DNA of 64,000 bases from contig JADKCY010000002.1 of NCBI GenBank assembly GCA_016718605.1, positions 1,116,001-1,180,000 on the forward strand, given 5' to 3'. Positions 8,458-17,099 of the stretch are shown here, piece by piece. The stretch is from Lysobacterales bacterium. Lineage in GTDB: Bacteria; Pseudomonadota; Gammaproteobacteria; Xanthomonadales; Xanthomonadaceae. Both the position numbers and the translations under genes were made by a program. The first letter of the stretch is position 1, and each line of letters starts with the position of its first letter. The notes beneath the pieces are model-generated. The model was not told the DNA's origin and did no database searches. It saw only the letters and a program-made list of their open reading frames with translations.

Positions 8458-9657
8458 TCAGTCTTGCGTCACCGTCGGAGGCACGCGCACCCAGCCTTCC
8501 ATCAGGACGCGTGCGCTGCGGCTCATGATGGCCTTGGTGACGACCCATTGACCCTCGACGCAGCTTGCTTCCGCTCCGACGCGCAAGGTGCCGGAGGGAT
8601 GTCCGAAGCGCACGGCGCTGCGTTCGCCTCCACCGGCAGCCAGATTGACCAGCGTGCCGGGAATGGCGGCGGCGGTGCCAATGGCGACTGCGGCGGTGCC
8701 CATCATGGCGTGATGCAACTTGCCCATCGAGAGCGCACGGACATTGAGGTCGATGCTGCTCGCATCAATGATTTTGCCGCCGGAGGACGTGTAGCTGGCG
8801 GCCGCGGCAACGAAGGCGACTTTTGGCGTGTGCTGACGCTTGAGCGCTTCCTCCGGCGCGCGGATCAAGCCCATGCGCAAGGCCCCGGCGACGCGGATCG
8901 CTTCCATCTTGGCCAAGGCGACCTTGTCCTCGTTGATGGCAGGCTGCAGCTCGGTGCCGGCATAGCCGATGTCCGCAGCGTTGACGAATACCGTCGGAAT
9001 GCCCGCCGTGATCATCGTCGCCTTCAGACGACCCACACCGGGCACATCCAGTTCATCGATCAGATTGCCGGTGGGAAATAGCGCACCGTCACCCTCGCCC
9101 TCGCCGTCGTCGGATGGGTCGATGAACTCCAGCACGATTTCGGCGGCCGGAAAAGTCACGCCATCGAGTTCGAATTCGCCGGTCTCCTGCACCTGCCCAT
9201 TCGTCACCGGAACGTGAGCAATGATGGTCTTGCCGATGTTGGCCTGCCAGATGCGCACCGTGCAAACACCGTGGTCAGGAATCCGCGCCGCATCCACATA
9301 TCCCGCGTGGATGGCAAACGCCGCCGCGCCCGTCGAGAGGTTGCCGCAGTTGCCGGACCAGTCGACGAAATCAGTGTCAATCGACACCTGACCATACAGG
9401 TAATCGACATCGTGTCCCGGCTGTGTGCTGGGCGACAGGATCACGCATTTGCTCGTGGAGGAGGTTGCACCGCCCATGCCATCGGTGTGCTTGCCATACG
9501 GGTCCGGCGAGCCGATCACCCGCTGAAACAAGCGATCACGCGCCAGACCTGGCACCTGCGCAGCGGCTGGCAAGTCTTCGAGGCGAAAGAACACACCCTT
9601 GGAGGTACCGCCGCGCAGGTAGGTGGCGGGGATTCGGAGTTGCTGTGCCGTGTTCAT
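8458..9657 (-). CDS. prpF: 2-methylaconitate cis-trans isomerase
   Basis: About 399 residues. The product converts the trans-2-methylaconitate made by AcnD into the cis isomer on the 2-methylcitrate path of propionate oxidation. The start IPATYLRGGTSKGVFFRLEDLP is the PrpF signature; the diaminopimelate-epimerase-like fold shows in SGNCGNLSTGAAAFAI. The start is set at 9657, where AAGGA precedes ATG by about 7 nt; a GTG at 9678 overlapping the acnD stop would add 7 residues. It is the last gene of the prpB-prpC-acnD-prpF series, beginning 17 nt after acnD. Pairing with acnD, in place of prpD, is the standard alternative set. Confidence 0.93.
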   Translation of the reverse strand: MNTAQQLRIPATYLRGGTSKGVFFRLEDLPAAAQVPGLARDRLFQRVIGSPDPYGKHTDGMGGATSSTSKCVILSPSTQPGHDVDYLYGQVSIDTDFVDWSGNCGNLSTGAAAFAIHAGYVDAARIPDHGVCTVRIWQANIGKTIIAHVPVTNGQVQETGEFELDGVTFPAAEIVLEFIDPSDDGEGEGDGALFPTGNLIDELDVPGVGRLKATMITAGIPTVFVNAADIGYAGTELQPAINEDKVALAKMEAIRVAGALRMGLIRAPEEALKRQHTPKVAFVAAAASYTSSGGKIIDASSIDLNVRALSMGKLHHAMMGTAAVAIGTAAAIPGTLVNLAAGGGERSAVRFGHPSGTLRVGAEASCVEGQWVVTKAIMSRSARVLMEGWVRVPPTVTQD

Positions 9658-9674
9658 CGACAGTCCTTGCATGG

Positions 9675-12278
9675 TCACCCTTTGCCCGCCAGAAAATCCT
9701 GTGCGAAGCGCTGCAATACGCCGCCTGCGTCATAGATGGAGACTTCCTCGGCGGTGTCCAGTCGACAGGTGACCGGCACCTCGATGCACTCGCCGCTGCG
9801 ACGCTGGATGCGCAAGGTGAGCGTGGCGCGTGGGGTGCGTTCACCGATCACGTCGAAGGATTCCGTACCATCAATGGCGTAGGTCTTGCGGGTGTCGCCG
9901 GGTTTGAATTCCAGCGGCAGCACGCCCATGCCGATCAGGTTGGTGCGATGGATGCGCTCGAAGCCTTCGGCGACGATCACTTCGACTCCAGCCAGACGCA
10001 CGCCTTTGGCTGCCCAGTCACGCGAACTGCCCTGACCGTAATCCGCACCTGCAATGATGATCAGCGGTTGTTTGCGCTGCATGTAGGTTTCAATGGCCTC
10101 CCACATACGGGTGATTTGCCCCTCGGGTTCGACACGCGCCAGCGAGCCCTTTTTTACCGCACCATCGACCACCACCATCTCGTTGATCAGCGTCGGGTTG
10201 GCGAAGGTGGCGCGCTGAGCGGTGAGGTGATCGCCACGATGCGTGGCATACGAATTGAAGTCTTCTTCCGGCAGGCCCATGTGGGCCAGGTATTCGCCTG
10301 CTGCGCTGTCGAGCAAGATCGCGTTGGAAGGCGACAAATGATCGGTGGTGATGTTGTCGCCGAGCACCGCCAGCGGACGCAGACCACGCAAACCGCGCTC
10401 GCCTGCCAACGCGCCTTCCCAATACGGGGGACGGCGGATGTAGGTGCTTTGCGGTCGCCACGGATACAGCGGATTGACCTTTTCGGTTTGCGCGCCAGAG
10501 CGGTCAAACATCGGATCGTAAACCGCACGAAAATGCGCGGGTTTGACATGCGCAGCGACGATGGCATCGATCTCCGCGTCGCTGGGCCAGAGGTCTTTCA
10601 GCCGCACTTCCTTGCCGTCGCCATCGATACCCAACACATCGCGTTCGATATCGAAACGCACCGTGCCCGCAATCGCATAGGCGACCACCAACGGCGGGGA
10701 GGCCAGAAAGGCTTGCTTGGCATACGGGTGGATGCGGCCATCGAAATTGCGGTTCCCCGACAGCACGGCGGTGGCGTACAGATCGCGTTCGATGATCTCC
10801 TGCTGGATCTTCGGATCGAGCGCGCCGCTCATCCCGTTGCAGGTGGTGCAGGCGAAGGCGACGATACCGAAGCCGAGCTGTTCCAACTCGGACAGCAGAC
10901 CAGCGGATTCCAGATACAACTGCACCGCCTTCGATCCCGGCGCCAGTGAGGACTTCACCCAGGGCTTGCGGACCAAGCCGCGCGCGTTGGCATTGCGCGC
11001 CAGCAAGGCGGCGGCAATGACGTTTCGCGGGTTACTGGTATTGGTGCACGAGGTGATGGCCGCAATGATGACGGCGCCATCGGGCATCTGGCCATTGGCC
11101 TCTTGCGCGCGCGCCGCCGCCAGACCGACGGCGATGCCACGCTCGCTCAGGTCCGAGGTCGGCAACCGCTTGTGCGGGTTGGACGGTCCCGCCATGTTGC
11201 GCACCACACTCGACAGATCAAAGCTCAGCGTGCGCTCGTACTCGGCGGCGGTGAGTTGGTCCGCCCATAAGCCCAACTGCCTTGCGTAACGCTCGACCAG
11301 TGCGACTTGCGAATCCTCGCGCCCGGTCAGACGCAGGTAGTCGAGGGTGTTGTCATCGATGAAGAACATTGCTGCCGTTGCACCGTACTCGGGTGCCATG
11401 TTGGAGATCGTCGCGCGATCACCGAGGGTCAGGTCCGCGGCGCCTTCGCCGTGAAACTCCAGATACGCGCCGACCACCTTTTCCTTGCGCAAGAATTCGG
11501 TCAGGGCCAGCACGATGTCGGTCGCGGTGATGCCCGACGGGCGTTTGCCGGTCAGTCGCACACCAATGATGTCCGGCAGACGCATCCATGACGCGCGACC
11601 CAGCATCACGTTCTCGGCCTCCAAGCCACCGACACCAATCGCAATGACGCCAAGTGCATCGACATGCGGCGTGTGCGAGTCGGTACCAACGCACGTATCC
11701 GGAAATGCCACGCCATCCTGCACCGCAATCACCGGCGACATCCGCTCCAGATTGATCTGATGCATGATGCCGTTGCCAGGTGGAATCACATCGACGTTCC
11801 TGAAGGCCTGCTTGGTCCAATCGATGAAGTGGAAGCGATCATCGTTACGACGATCCTCGATGGCGCGATTGCGGGCGAAAGCGTCCCTCTCGAAGCCGCC
11901 ATGCTCCACCGCCAGTGAGTGGTCCACGATCAGTTGCACGGGTACCACCGGATTCACCTTGGCGGGATCACCGCCCATGTCGGCAATCGCATCACGCAAT
12001 CCGGCCAGATCAACCAAAGCGGTCTGCCCCAGAATGTCATGACACACCACGCGCACCGGGAACCAGGGAAAGTCGATCTCGCGTTTGCGCTCGATCAGTT
12101 GCCGGAGATAGTCCTCCAACCTGGCAGGCTCAGCGCGCCGCAATAGATTTTCGGCATGCACACGCGCGGTGTAAGGCAGCTTGGCCCAGGCGCCTGGCTG
12201 CAGGGCTTCGACGGCCGCAGGCGCATCGAAGTACTCCAGAGAGGTGCCAGGGAGTGGTTTGCGGAAGGCGTTGTTCAT
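9675..12278 (-). CDS. acnD: Fe/S-dependent 2-methylisocitrate dehydratase AcnD
   Basis: About 867 residues, the usual length of AcnD and shorter than AcnA. It dehydrates 2-methylcitrate to 2-methylaconitate with a [4Fe-4S] cluster. Cluster cysteines are visible in ITSCTNTSNP and further on in FACTTCNGMSG (C-x-x-C). Other aconitase blocks are VGTDSHTPHVDALGVIAIGVGG and, in the swivel domain, GADYGQGSSRDWAAKG. The start MNNAFRKPLPG at 12278 is chosen because upstream in-frame residues are not conserved-looking. A 311-nt spacer separates it from prpC and holds a palindromic repeat. Confidence 0.94.
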   Translation of the reverse strand: MNNAFRKPLPGTSLEYFDAPAAVEALQPGAWAKLPYTARVHAENLLRRAEPARLEDYLRQLIERKREIDFPWFPVRVVCHDILGQTALVDLAGLRDAIADMGGDPAKVNPVVPVQLIVDHSLAVEHGGFERDAFARNRAIEDRRNDDRFHFIDWTKQAFRNVDVIPPGNGIMHQINLERMSPVIAVQDGVAFPDTCVGTDSHTPHVDALGVIAIGVGGLEAENVMLGRASWMRLPDIIGVRLTGKRPSGITATDIVLALTEFLRKEKVVGAYLEFHGEGAADLTLGDRATISNMAPEYGATAAMFFIDDNTLDYLRLTGREDSQVALVERYARQLGLWADQLTAAEYERTLSFDLSSVVRNMAGPSNPHKRLPTSDLSERGIAVGLAAARAQEANGQMPDGAVIIAAITSCTNTSNPRNVIAAALLARNANARGLVRKPWVKSSLAPGSKAVQLYLESAGLLSELEQLGFGIVAFACTTCNGMSGALDPKIQQEIIERDLYATAVLSGNRNFDGRIHPYAKQAFLASPPLVVAYAIAGTVRFDIERDVLGIDGDGKEVRLKDLWPSDAEIDAIVAAHVKPAHFRAVYDPMFDRSGAQTEKVNPLYPWRPQSTYIRRPPYWEGALAGERGLRGLRPLAVLGDNITTDHLSPSNAILLDSAAGEYLAHMGLPEEDFNSYATHRGDHLTAQRATFANPTLINEMVVVDGAVKKGSLARVEPEGQITRMWEAIETYMQRKQPLIIIAGADYGQGSSRDWAAKGVRLAGVEVIVAEGFERIHRTNLIGMGVLPLEFKPGDTRKTYAIDGTESFDVIGERTPRATLTLRIQRRSGECIEVPVTCRLDTAEEVSIYDAGGVLQRFAQDFLAGKG

Positions 12279-12377
12279 TGGGATTCCATCCGGTTTGTTC
12301 AGGCAATGCCAAGGTGTCACGGCAGCGAAAATCTATTGCGCAGGTGTAGGCTCATCCATCGGCCCTCCGGCTGAAAA

Positions 12378-12501
12378 ACGTGGATTCCCGTCTTCCCGAG
12401 AATCACAATCAGGCAGCCGTGCCGACCACAGGATTCCGGCGCCATGACGCGCCGTGTTGAAGCCGTCGTATCGTCATGCCCGCGAAGGCGGGCATCCACG
12501 T
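12378..12501. repeat. REP/MITE-like element between prpC and acnD
   Basis: Within the 311-nt gap in the prp series, the outer arms at 12378-12390 and 12489-12501 are inverted copies matching at 12 of 13 positions (ACGTGGATTCCCG against its complement with one change). The right arm contains a palindrome at 12476-12495: ATGCCCGC, GAAG, GCGGGCAT. This CCCGCGAAGGCGGG core is a common extragenic palindrome of proteobacterial genomes. The whole 124-bp unit resembles a small non-autonomous element. No gene is seen in the gap. Confidence 0.6.
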
Positions 12502-12589
12502 ACATGCCACATCGTGCCGCATGCGTCGAGGCTGCATTGACCCGCCTGCACTCGACCAAAGCAGCCAATCGCACCTGACCGCGCGGCGA

Positions 12590-13750
12590 CTATTGCCGCT
12601 CGGCAAGTGGCACAAACGCCAGATCTTCCGGCCCCACGTAGTTCGCGCTGGGTCGAATGATCTTGCCGTCAATGCGTTGCTCGATCACGTGTGCGCTCCA
12701 GCCCGAGGTGCGCGCGATGACGAACAGTGGCGTGAACATCGCCGTCGGCACGCCCATCATGTGATAGCTGACCGCGCTGAACCAGTCGAGATTCGGGAAC
12801 ATCTTTTTGATCTCCCACATGACCGACTCCAGTCGCTCGGCAATGTCGAACATCTTGCGCGAACCGGCTTCGTCGGACAGCTCTTTGGCGACCTGTTTGA
12901 TCACCACATTGCGCGGATCCGACACGGTGTAGACAGGATGTCCAAAACCAATCACCACCTCCTTGCGCTCGACACGTGCACGGATATCGGCCTCGGCCTC
13001 GGCCGGGGTGTCGTAGCGCTTCTGCACTTCAAAGGCGACTTCGTTAGCGCCACCATGCTTGGGACCTCGCAGTGCGCCGATGGCCCCCGCGATGCAGCTG
13101 TACATGTCCGAACCCGTGCCAGCGATGACGCGGCCCGCAAAGGTACTGGCATTGAACTCATGCTCGGCGTACAGCACCAGCGAGGTGTGCATGGCTTGCA
13201 CCCAACTCTCATGTGGCGCTGTGCCGTGCAGCAGATGCAGGAAATGCCCGCCGATCGAATCATCGTCGGTCTCCACTTCAATGCGCTTGCCGTTGTGCGC
13301 GTAGTGATACCAGTACAGCAGCATCGAACCCAGTGATGCCATCAGCTTGTCGGCAATACCGCGTGCATCCGGGTGGTTGTGGTCATCCTTCTCGGGCGTC
13401 AGACAACCCAGCACGGAAACACCCGTGCGCATTACATCCATCGGGTGCGCCGAGGGCGGCAACTGTTCCAGCGCGGTCTTCAGGGCGCTGGGAAGACCAC
13501 GCATGGCTTTCAACTTCGCCTTGTAGGCCGTCAGTTCCGCGAGGCTCGGCAGTTTGCCGTGGACCAGCAAATGCGCGATCTCCTCGAACTCGCAAGCGCG
13601 GGCGACATCGAGAATGTCATAGCCACGATAGTGCAGATCATTGCCACTACGGCCAACGGTACACAGCGCGGTATTACCCGCCGCAGTTCCCGAAAGGGCG
13701 ACGGATTTCTTGGGTTTGAAGCCGGGTGCGGGGGCGGCGGATTCGGACAT
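12590..13750 (-). CDS. prpC: 2-methylcitrate synthase
   Basis: 386 residues. It condenses propionyl-CoA with oxaloacetate to 2-methylcitrate. Citrate-synthase family blocks are visible: [10 protein letters not shown] near the N-terminus, [16 protein letters not shown] with one catalytic histidine, [13 protein letters not shown] with another, and the C-terminal [17 protein letters not shown]. The shortness and the KHGGANE and GFGHPVY forms match PrpC rather than GltA. It lies between prpB (53 nt upstream) and the 311-nt spacer before acnD, all transcribed from the divergent prpB/prpR region. Confidence 0.94.
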   Translation of the reverse strand: MSESAAPAPGFKPKKSVALSGTAAGNTALCTVGRSGNDLHYRGYDILDVARACEFEEIAHLLVHGKLPSLAELTAYKAKLKAMRGLPSALKTALEQLPPSAHPMDVMRTGVSVLGCLTPEKDDHNHPDARGIADKLMASLGSMLLYWYHYAHNGKRIEVETDDDSIGGHFLHLLHGTAPHESWVQAMHTSLVLYAEHEFNASTFAGRVIAGTGSDMYSCIAGAIGALRGPKHGGANEVAFEVQKRYDTPAEAEADIRARVERKEVVIGFGHPVYTVSDPRNVVIKQVAKELSDEAGSRKMFDIAERLESVMWEIKKMFPNLDWFSAVSYHMMGVPTAMFTPLFVIARTSGWSAHVIEQRIDGKIIRPSANYVGPEDLAFVPLAERQ

Positions 13751-13803
13751 GGCGATCTCCTGCGTGAAAGGGTGTTCGATGAAAAGCGAGGCGGTGTCTG
13801 CGC

Positions 13804-14694
13804 TCAGCGTGTCTTGGCCTGGGCGAACAGCGCGTCGAGCTTCTGTTCGTAGTCGTGATAGCCGATGGAGGCATACAACTCCATGCGCGTCTGCATGGTG
13901 TCCAGCACCGCCTTCTGCGTGCCGTCGCGGCGGATCGCGGTATAGGTGTTGAGTGCGGCCTTGTTCATCGAACGGAAGGCCGACAAGGGATACAGCACCA
14001 TCGCCACGTCGGCGGAGCCCAATTCATCGACGGTGAACAGCGGCGTCGAACCAAACTCGGTGATGTTCGCCAAAACCGGTACCTTCACGGCAGCCGCGAA
14101 TTGCTTGTACATCGTCAGCTCCGTCATGGCCTCGGGAAAGATCGCATCGGCACCGGCCTCCACACAAGCGACCGCGCGCTCGATGGCCTTGTCCAGGCCT
14201 TCCACCGCCAGCGCATCGGTGCGCGCCATGATCACGAAATCGGCGTCGGAGCGCGCATCGACCGCCGCCTTGATGCGGTCCACCATTTCCTGCTGACTGA
14301 CGATCTCTTTACCGGGCCGATGACCGCAGCGCTTGGCACCGACCTGATCTTCGATATGCATTGCGCCGGCACCGAACTTGATCAGCGACCGCGTGGTGCG
14401 CGCCACATTGAAGGCCGAGGGACCAAAGCCGGTGTCGACGTCCACCAGTAAGGGCAGATCACAAACGTCGGTGATGCGGCGCACGTCGGTCAGCACATCG
14501 TCCAGACCCGAGATGCCCAGATCGGGCAAGCCGAGTGAACCGGCGGCCACGCCACCGCCCGACAGATAGATCGCCTTAAATCCCGCCGACTTCGCCAGCA
14601 AGGCGTGGTTGGCATTGATCGCACCCGGAATCTGCAGGGGCTTTTCGGCAGCGAGCGCGGCGCGGAAACGGGCACCGGCGGTGGACTGGCTCAT
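13804..14694 (-). CDS. prpB: Methylisocitrate lyase
   Basis: 296 residues. It splits 2-methylisocitrate into pyruvate and succinate, the last step of the pathway. The active-site cysteine sits in the [12 protein letters not shown] motif, which in PrpB replaces the KKCGH of isocitrate lyases. Substrate/Mg sites are in DVDTGFG and HIEDQ. This is the first gene of the series and starts about 43 nt downstream of a sigma-54-like element. It is divergent from prpR. Confidence 0.95.
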   Translation of the reverse strand: MSQSTAGARFRAALAAEKPLQIPGAINANHALLAKSAGFKAIYLSGGGVAAGSLGLPDLGISGLDDVLTDVRRITDVCDLPLLVDVDTGFGPSAFNVARTTRSLIKFGAGAMHIEDQVGAKRCGHRPGKEIVSQQEMVDRIKAAVDARSDADFVIMARTDALAVEGLDKAIERAVACVEAGADAIFPEAMTELTMYKQFAAAVKVPVLANITEFGSTPLFTVDELGSADVAMVLYPLSAFRSMNKAALNTYTAIRRDGTQKAVLDTMQTRMELYASIGYHDYEQKLDALFAQAKTR

Positions 14695-14736
14695 GGATGA
14701 CTCCTCGGGGCGATGGAATAGCGTGCACCGTCTACA

Positions 14737-14753
14737 TCAAGGTTTGTGCCAAG
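14737..14753 (-). promoter_or_regulatory. Probable sigma-54 promoter of prpB
   Basis: On the minus strand TTGGCAC is followed, after AAACC, by TTGA. The -24 block TGGCAC (14751-14746) is perfect and the 5-nt spacing to the -12 block (14740-14737) is correct; the -12 block has TTGA in place of TTGC. The start point would be about 14726, some 30 nt before the prpB ATG. The neighbour prpR encodes a sigma-54 activator with an intact GAFTGA loop, which fits. Confidence 0.65.
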
Positions 14754-14822
14754 CCTAGGTTGCTGCACGACACCCGCGCCAGAACGCATCATTGCAGCCA
14801 ATCATCGCCGGCGCCGCGGCGC

Positions 14823-14885
14823 AATGTTTCGCGTTATGCAACATTCCATGTTTCATGTTTCACACTTCTTTCAATACATGAAACA
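14823..14885. promoter_or_regulatory. Candidate PrpR binding dyads upstream of prpR/prpB
   Basis: Two dyads lie between the divergent genes. AATGTT (14823-14828) pairs with AACATT (14840-14845). TGTTTCAT (14849-14856) pairs with ATGAAACA (14878-14885), and ATGTTTC is also repeated directly at 14848-14861. They lie 70-150 nt upstream of the sigma-54-like prpB promoter, the usual place for an enhancer, and end 8 nt before the prpR start, which would allow autorepression. That PrpR binds them is inferred. Confidence 0.5.
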
Positions 14886-14893
14886 ATTCACGC

Positions 14894-16510
14894 ATGCACC
14901 CACGTCGACTTGAGTCGCCCACCGCCCGCCTGCCGGTCATCTGGACCGTCGCCGTCTCGCGTCTGTCGCAACTATTCAACGAAGTCATTCCCGAGTTTGA
15001 TGGCCGCGCCGAGATCCACGCGATTCCGCTCGGCTATGACGATGCTGTGCAGCACATCCGCCAACGACTGCAACGACAATCCTGCGATGTCTTGATCTCG
15101 GCGGGCTCCAACGCCGCCTATCTGCGCAACCGTGTGGCTCGCCCACTGGTGCTGGTCCGTGCCAGCGGATTCGACTTGATGCAGGCGTTGAGTCGCGCGC
15201 GCCGGATCAGCGAACGTATCGGCGTCGTCACGCATGAAAGCGATCTGCCAGTGTTTGCCGAGTTCCAGCGCAGTTTCGGCCTAGACATCGCACAACGAAG
15301 CTTCGTCACCGCCGAAGACGCTCGCGCCTGCGTCGCCGATTTGATCGCGCGCGGGGTGGGCGCCATTGTCGGCACGGGACTGGTCACCGATCTCGCAGAG
15401 CAGGCGGGGGTCACCGGCGTCCTGATGTACTCCGCCGAATCGATTCGGCAAGCCTTCGACAGCGCGCTCGACATCGCCCGGCCCTTACTGCAGGAACCAC
15501 GCGATAGCCTGCGCCGGCGCAGTAGCGCGACCCGCTTCGGACTGGATGATCTCAGCGGCGAAAGTCCACGCATGCGCGAGCTGCGCGAGCGCATCCAGCA
15601 GGCCGCCCAAAGCGACGCCACGGTACTGATTCAAGGCGAATCCGGCAGCGGCAAGGAGCTCGCCGCGCAGGCCCTGCACGCCAGCAGTCCGCGACGTCGC
15701 GGTCCGTTTGTCGCGGTGAACTGCAGCGCCATCCCCGAATCCTTGCTGGAATCCGAATTGTTCGGTCACGACGACGGCGCGTTCACCGGCGCACGTCGGG
15801 GTGGCCGCAGTGGACTGATCGAAGCCGCGCATCGCGGCAGCTTGTTTCTGGATGAAATCGGCGACATGCCGAGCAGCCTGCAAACCCGGCTGCTACGGGT
15901 TCTGGAAGAACGCGAGGTCATCCGCTTGGGCGCCAACGAGGCGCAACCGGTGGACCTGCGTGTCATCGCCGCTAGTCACGTCGATCTGCGGCATGCGGTG
16001 CAAGAAGGCCGCTTTCGTCGCGATCTGTTCTATCGACTGGATGTCCTGCGCCTCGCCATGCCCAGTCTCCGCGACCGCCCCGACGACCTTACCGCCCTGA
16101 TCGACGCGCTGCTGGCGCGACTTCGTTCACGCAGCACCATGAGCACCGCCTTGCGATTCGATGCCGAGGCACTGCGCCTGCTGCAGCAACACGACTGGCC
16201 CGGCAATGTGCGCGAGCTACGCAATCTGCTGGAACGTCTGCTGATCCTCCGTCCGGAACACGGCCACGTGGACCGTGGCCTGCTATTACTGCATGCACCG
16301 GAGTTGGGAACGAATCACCTGCAGGACACGGAAGCGATGACGTTGCACCGACGCTCGGCACCCCATCCCCATGGAACACCCAGCCGCCCCAGCCGGAGAG
16401 AGTTACAAGACGCACTCGCTCTGCACGGCAACCGCGACGCCCTGCAAAGGGCGTGGGGTATTTCTCGGACGACTTTGTGGCGGTGGATGCGGGAGGTGGA
16501 GTCGGGTTGA
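14894..16510 (+). CDS. prpR: Sigma-54-dependent propionate catabolism activator
   Basis: 538 residues in three parts. An N-terminal PrpR_N sensor (about 10-190) is thought to bind 2-methylcitrate. A central AAA+ domain has Walker A GESGSGKE (about 248-255), the sigma-54 contact loop GAFTGA, and Walker B LFLDEIGD. A C-terminal Fis-type helix-turn-helix (about 495-535) reads ALQRAWGISRTTLWRWM. All elements needed for activation are intact. It is divergent from prpBC-acnD-prpF and should switch them on when propionyl-CoA is oxidised. The start lies just after a dyad; no strong ribosome site is visible. Confidence 0.93.
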   Translation: MHPRRLESPTARLPVIWTVAVSRLSQLFNEVIPEFDGRAEIHAIPLGYDDAVQHIRQRLQRQSCDVLISAGSNAAYLRNRVARPLVLVRASGFDLMQALSRARRISERIGVVTHESDLPVFAEFQRSFGLDIAQRSFVTAEDARACVADLIARGVGAIVGTGLVTDLAEQAGVTGVLMYSAESIRQAFDSALDIARPLLQEPRDSLRRRSSATRFGLDDLSGESPRMRELRERIQQAAQSDATVLIQGESGSGKELAAQALHASSPRRRGPFVAVNCSAIPESLLESELFGHDDGAFTGARRGGRSGLIEAAHRGSLFLDEIGDMPSSLQTRLLRVLEEREVIRLGANEAQPVDLRVIAASHVDLRHAVQEGRFRRDLFYRLDVLRLAMPSLRDRPDDLTALIDALLARLRSRSTMSTALRFDAEALRLLQQHDWPGNVRELRNLLERLLILRPEHGHVDRGLLLLHAPELGTNHLQDTEAMTLHRRSAPHPHGTPSRPSRRELQDALALHGNRDALQRAWGISRTTLWRWMREVESG

Positions 16511-16544
16511 GCGGTGCAAATGCCGTCCCTATCTCGTCTGCCAA

Positions 16545-16560
16545 GATGCAAATTTGCATC
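16545..16560. promoter_or_regulatory. 16-bp perfect palindrome upstream of small membrane protein gene
   Basis: GATGCAAATTTGCATC reads identically on both strands. It lies 35 nt after the prpR stop and about 71 nt before the TTG start of the next gene. A TATAGT hexamer follows at about 16582-16587 and could be a -10 element. The palindrome may be an operator, but no regulator can be named. Confidence 0.45.
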
Positions 16561-16631
16561 ACGCATGGTTGTGCATCTGGCTATAGTCCAACGTGACTTC
16601 AGACTAAACACCCAACCATGCGGAGATCGTT

Positions 16632-17030
16632 TTGGAGAAGCTTCCGTTGCAACAAGACCTGTCGTCCGTCGGTCTAGACACCGCGGTCGCACTGTCATTC
16701 GACTACCTAAAACAGCTCGGAACAATCGCCATGACTGCGGCTGGCGGGCTGATCGCGCTGGCGCAGTTCGTCGAAGGTGACAAGCGGTTCTTCATAAAGA
16801 TCATGATCGCAACGAGCCTCATGTTCATGGCTGCTTTGCTTGCATTCTTTGCACAGTACTCGCTGGTGGACCGAATCAGACAAGCCCATGAGCTACTGCG
16901 CAGATCCGAGCAAAAGACCCATTCCCATGAAAAAGTAAGACGGATGGAGAATCTTTTCGAGAGTGCGGCGCTGTGGCTTTTATCCATCAGCATGGGCGTT
17001 GCCCTGCAAGCGCTGTTCACCTTTGGCTGA
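16632..17030 (+). CDS. Small hypothetical membrane protein
   Basis: 132 residues from a TTG start. GGAGA ends about 6 nt upstream of the TTG, which supports this start; an ATG at 16618 is in another frame. Three hydrophobic segments are seen: about residues 30-47 (TIAMTAAGGLIALAQFV), 57-76 (IMIATSLMFMAALLAFFAQY) and near the C-terminus (ALWLLSISMGVALQALFTF). A charged linker rich in Arg, Glu and Lys (about 80-108) lies between the last two. I do not recognise the family. It stands alone between prpR and the convergent desaturase gene. Confidence 0.55.
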   Translation: MEKLPLQQDLSSVGLDTAVALSFDYLKQLGTIAMTAAGGLIALAQFVEGDKRFFIKIMIATSLMFMAALLAFFAQYSLVDRIRQAHELLRRSEQKTHSHEKVRRMENLFESAALWLLSISMGVALQALFTFG

Positions 17031-17099
17031 ACCCACCAGCCATGAAGCACGGGTGTGGTGCGGTGGATTTGCAGACGCGAACCAAAGCCCGACGGGCAC

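Noticed and set aside
9423..10949. 508-codon open frame on the plus strand
   Set aside because: Antisense to prpF and acnD, both of which are clearly coding; the translated product is Arg/Gln/His-rich without domains.
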